Program-made: the position numbers and the translations under genes
Shown here: in pieces, positions 5,813 to 7,622 of the stretch
Numbering within the stretch: position 1 is the stretch's first letter
Layout of the letters: each line of letters starts with the position of its first letter
Assembly: GCA_947462515.1 (NCBI GenBank)
Contig: CANHPJ010000070.1
Coordinates: 1-7,622, forward strand
From: Bacteroidota bacterium
Lineage (GTDB): Bacteria > Bacteroidota > Bacteroidia > JACCXN01
DNA: 7,622 nucleotides
Reading direction: 5' to 3'
The notes under the pieces: generated by a model
The model's database searches: none
The model's input: only the letters and a program-made list of their open reading frames with translations
What the model was told of the DNA's origin: nothing

Positions 5813-6472
5813 ATGAAATTTTTTATTGATACCGCAAATTTATCACAAATTAAAGAAGCTCAAGATCTTGGTGTTTTAGATGGTGTTACCACAAATCCTT
5901 CCCTTATGGCAAAAGAAGGAATTTCAGGCCATGATAATGTAATCAAACATTATGTTGATATATGCAACATTGTTGATGGTGATGTGAGCGCTGAAGTCAT
6001 TGCAACTGATTTTGACGGTATGGTTATGGAAGGTGAATTTTTAGCTTCATTACATCCGCAAATTGTTGTTAAAATTCCAATGACAAAAGACGGAGTAAAA
6101 GCAATTAAATATTTTTCTGAAAAAGGAATTAAAACTAATTGTACGCTTGTTTTTAGCGCTGGTCAGGCATTATTGGCCGCAAAAGCCGGTGCAACTTATG
6201 TGTCCCCATTTATTGGCAGATTAGATGATATTGGAACAGATGGTTTAGATCTTATTGAACAAATTGTGGCTATATATTTGAATTATGGTTATGAAACTCA
6301 AGTACTTGCTGCTTCTGTGCGTCATACCATGCATTTGATTAAATGTGCTGAAATTGGCGCAGATGTTGCAACTTGTCCTTTAAACGTAATTATGGATTTA
6401 TTAAAACATCCTTTAACAGATAGTGGATTGGAGAAATTTTTGTCTGATCACAAAAAAGCAAGCTCTAAATAA
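5813..6472 (+). CDS. tal: Transaldolase, short (TalC/FSA-like) type
   Basis: Transaldolase moves a three-carbon dihydroxyacetone unit between sedoheptulose 7-phosphate and glyceraldehyde 3-phosphate, the companion of transketolase in the non-oxidative pentose phosphate pathway. The 219-residue length is that of the compact subfamily that includes fructose-6-phosphate aldolase. Visible are D6 in FIDTAN, VTTNPS (25-30), the Schiff-base lysine K87 in VVKIPMT (85-91), NCTLVFS (109-115), SPFIGR (131-136) and VLAASVR (164-170). Two positions separate true transaldolases from FSA. Residue 61 is Glu (SAEVIAT), where E. coli FsaA has Gln59, and residue 133 is Phe, where FsaA has Tyr131. Both favour transaldolase. 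A clear promoter lies upstream and a strong terminator follows, so the gene is probably transcribed alone. Confidence 0.96.
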   Translation: MKFFIDTANLSQIKEAQDLGVLDGVTTNPSLMAKEGISGHDNVIKHYVDICNIVDGDVSAEVIATDFDGMVMEGEFLASLHPQIVVKIPMTKDGVKAIKYFSEKGIKTNCTLVFSAGQALLAAKAGATYVSPFIGRLDDIGTDGLDLIEQIVAIYLNYGYETQVLAASVRHTMHLIKCAEIGADVATCPLNVIMDLLKHPLTDSGLEKFLSDHKKASSK

Positions 6473-6493
6473 TTTATACCTTGTAATGTTAGT

Positions 6494-6527
6494 AAAAACT
6501 CCCTTTAATGAATAAGGGAGTTTTTTG
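6494..6527 (+). terminator. Intrinsic terminator of transaldolase
   Basis: AACTCCCTT (6497-6505) pairs with AAGGGAGTT (6514-6522) around an eight-base loop. The preceding A-run and the following T-run extend the stem to about 12 pairs. The run TTTTTTG ends the signal, 22 bases after the stop codon. Confidence 0.88.
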
Positions 6528-6556
6528 TTTTAAAACCAATTTGAATTTTATTAAGT

Positions 6557-7177
6557 ATGTTGATTAAGTTATATCCTGAAAATCCTAACGTTAAACAGAT
6601 AAAACAAGTTGTTGAATGCCTCAAAAAAGGTGGAATTATCATCTATCCCACCGATACTGTTTATGGTTTAGGCTGTGATATAAATAATCAAAAAGCTATT
6701 GAAAGAATTTGTCAAATAAAGGGTATTAAACCTGATAAGGCCAACTTTTCATTTATTTGTCATGATTTAAGTAATCTTTCTGATTATACTCTCCCATTGG
6801 AAAACACTATTTTTAAACTTATGCGCAGAGCCTTGCCGGGGCCTTTTACTTTTATTTTAAAAGCAAACTCTAATGTTCCTAAAATATTTAAGAGCAATAA
6901 AAAAACGGTGGGTATCAGAATTCCAAATAATAGTATTGCAATCGAAATAGTTAAAGAATTAGGTAATCCAATCCTCTCGACTTCCATTCCCGCCGATGGT
7001 CAAATGTTTGAGATTTTAACAGATCCTGAATTAATTTTTGAAGAGTATAAAAATAAAGTTGATATAGTAATCGATGGCGGAATAGGTAAAGATATTCCTT
7101 CAACTGTTGTGGATTGTTCCCAAGATGAGCCAGAGGTAATCAGGCAGGGATTGGGAATACTGGAAGATTTTATTTAA
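6557..7177 (+). CDS. yciO: YrdC/Sua5-domain protein of the YciO type (L-threonylcarbamoyladenylate synthase-like)
   Basis: The protein is a single YrdC-like domain of 206 residues, without the extra C-terminal domain of Sua5. The family binds ATP, threonine and bicarbonate, and its best-known member (TsaC) makes threonylcarbamoyl-AMP for the t6A base of ANN-decoding tRNAs. PTDTVYGLGCD (31-41) and the C-terminal PSTVVDCS (181-188) are normal for the family. Two sites differ from canonical TsaC. The KGRP-like basic motif here reads KGIKPDKANF (55-64) followed by SFICHDLSNLS. The S-A/T-N motif reads STSIPADG (141-148), with Ser in place of Asn. Both features are those of the YciO branch, whose role in the cell is less certain, so t6A synthesis is possible but not proven. 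It follows the transaldolase terminator and likely has its own promoter, which I could not identify. Confidence 0.9.
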   Translation: MLIKLYPENPNVKQIKQVVECLKKGGIIIYPTDTVYGLGCDINNQKAIERICQIKGIKPDKANFSFICHDLSNLSDYTLPLENTIFKLMRRALPGPFTFILKANSNVPKIFKSNKKTVGIRIPNNSIAIEIVKELGNPILSTSIPADGQMFEILTDPELIFEEYKNKVDIVIDGGIGKDIPSTVVDCSQDEPEVIRQGLGILEDFI

Positions 7178-7178
7178 T

Positions 7179-7219
7179 CTATTGATAAACCCACACATTT
7201 AAAGTGTAAACTATCATAG
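7179..7219 (+). terminator. Possible AT-rich terminator after the YciO-type gene
   Basis: CTATTGATA (7179-7187) pairs with TATCATAG (7212-7219) with one bulged base, enclosing a small ACAC (7193-7196) / GTGT (7204-7207) stem. Six Ts follow at 7223-7228. The stem is weak, and its right arm includes the stop codon of the convergent CorA gene. Confidence 0.35.
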
Positions 7220-7622
7220 CCATTTTTTGTTTCTGAAATAATAAAGCATTGCAAGCGAGATCATTATCATTATTATCCACACAGCCGGATATCCAAATTT
7301 CCATTCTAACTCCGGCATAAATTTAAAATTCATACCATAAATCCCAACTATAAAAGTTAATGGTATAAAAATGGTAGAAATAATCGTCAAAACCTTCATT
7401 ACCAGATTCATTTTGTTACTTATGCTCGATAGGTACATCTCCTGATTACTGGTCAGCATGTCTCTGTATATATCAATACTCTCGTTAATTTGAAGTACAT
7501 GATCATATAAATCCTTGACATACAAATGTGTAGAGTGTATAATCAATTCGTTTTCATTTCTGTATAAATTATTGATCACATCTCGCATAGGCCAAACAGA
7601 TTTTTTTAAAATGATCATTTCT
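7214..7622 (-). CDS. corA: CorA-type magnesium/divalent cation transporter, C-terminal part (5' end beyond the window)
   Basis: About 136 codons of the C-terminal part are visible. The frame continues open to the right edge (the codon before the ATG at 7618 is GAA), so that ATG is internal and not the start. CorA forms a pentameric channel that takes up Mg2+ (or Co2+/Ni2+) across the inner membrane. The visible part begins in the long stalk helix (LKKSVWPMRDVI, then NKMNLVMKVLTIIS). It continues into membrane helix 1, ending in the signature YGMNF (GMN codons at 7328-7336). The short periplasmic loop FKFMPELEWKFGYP follows, then membrane helix 2 and the basic tail FRNKKWL. This matches the CorA C-terminus from stalk to end. 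ZntB-like efflux members share the fold, but the exact GMN and MPEL loop favour CorA. It is convergent with the YciO-type gene, with 36 bases between stops. Confidence 0.94.
   Translation of the reverse strand, partial: EMIILKKSVWPMRDVINNLYRNENELIIHSTHLYVKDLYDHVLQINESIDIYRDMLTSNQEMYLSSISNKMNLVMKVLTIISTIFIPLTFIVGIYGMNFKFMPELEWKFGYPAVWIIMIMISLAMLYYFRNKKWL

Noticed and set aside
5813..6472. Calling this gene fructose-6-phosphate aldolase (fsa)
   Set aside because: The length fits, but Glu61 and Phe133 replace the Gln and Tyr characteristic of FSA, so transaldolase is the better name.
6784..6987. Minus-strand open frame inside the YciO-type gene
   Set aside because: It is antisense to a conserved gene. 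The hydrophobic look comes from reversed Lys/Asn-rich codons.
7214..7618. A complete 134-residue gene starting at the ATG at 7618
   Set aside because: The frame is open to the window edge, and the sequence starts in mid-stalk of CorA, so the true start is outside.
1..7622. A defence, mobile or other new multi-gene system
   Set aside because: All genes but two match familiar housekeeping or envelope families. I found no transposase, integrase, nuclease, toxin pair, CRISPR repeat or abrupt change in composition.

Overview
This window looks like ordinary core chromosome from a member of the Bacteroidota. It is AT-rich, its genes lack clear Shine-Dalgarno sequences, and it carries promoter elements of the TAnnTTTG type known from that phylum. 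It also has a DUF4199 membrane protein, a family I associate with Bacteroidota. I saw no insertion sequence, phage gene, CRISPR array, tRNA or rRNA, and no stretch over 300 bases lacks a gene.

Layout. From 1 to 611 on the minus strand is the first part of a split-type transketolase, cut by the window edge. From 750 to 1922, also minus, is a polytopic membrane protein that I cannot assign. A plus-strand flavodoxin/ferredoxin-type reductase (2064-2729) is divergent from it. A minus-strand block then runs, in order of transcription, DUF4199 membrane protein (5519-4971), GtrB/ArnC-like family 2 glycosyltransferase (4993-4025), gmhA (3902-3321) and gmhB (3320-2781). The first pair overlaps and the last pair is joined as TAAATG. 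At 5599-5694 on the plus strand lies the SRP RNA (ffs). It is followed by transaldolase (5813-6472) with a strong intrinsic terminator, then a YciO/TsaC-type protein (6557-7177). The C-terminal part of a CorA-type metal ion transporter (7214-7622, minus) is cut by the right edge.

How the genes work together. Transketolase and transaldolase interconvert sedoheptulose 7-phosphate in the non-oxidative pentose phosphate pathway. GmhA and GmhB use the same sugar phosphate to begin nucleotide-heptose synthesis for the cell envelope. The polyprenol-phosphate-type glycosyltransferase and the DUF4199 protein fit an envelope-glycan role, but their substrate is unknown. The kinase, nucleotidyltransferase and epimerase needed to finish the heptose pathway are not here.

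The most interesting local structure is the 5535-5600 region. There a 13-bp inverted repeat carries one TATTTTTGCAC element facing the SRP RNA and another facing the DUF4199 gene. A third TAnnTTTGCAC element lies upstream of transaldolase. I found no convincing new multi-gene system.
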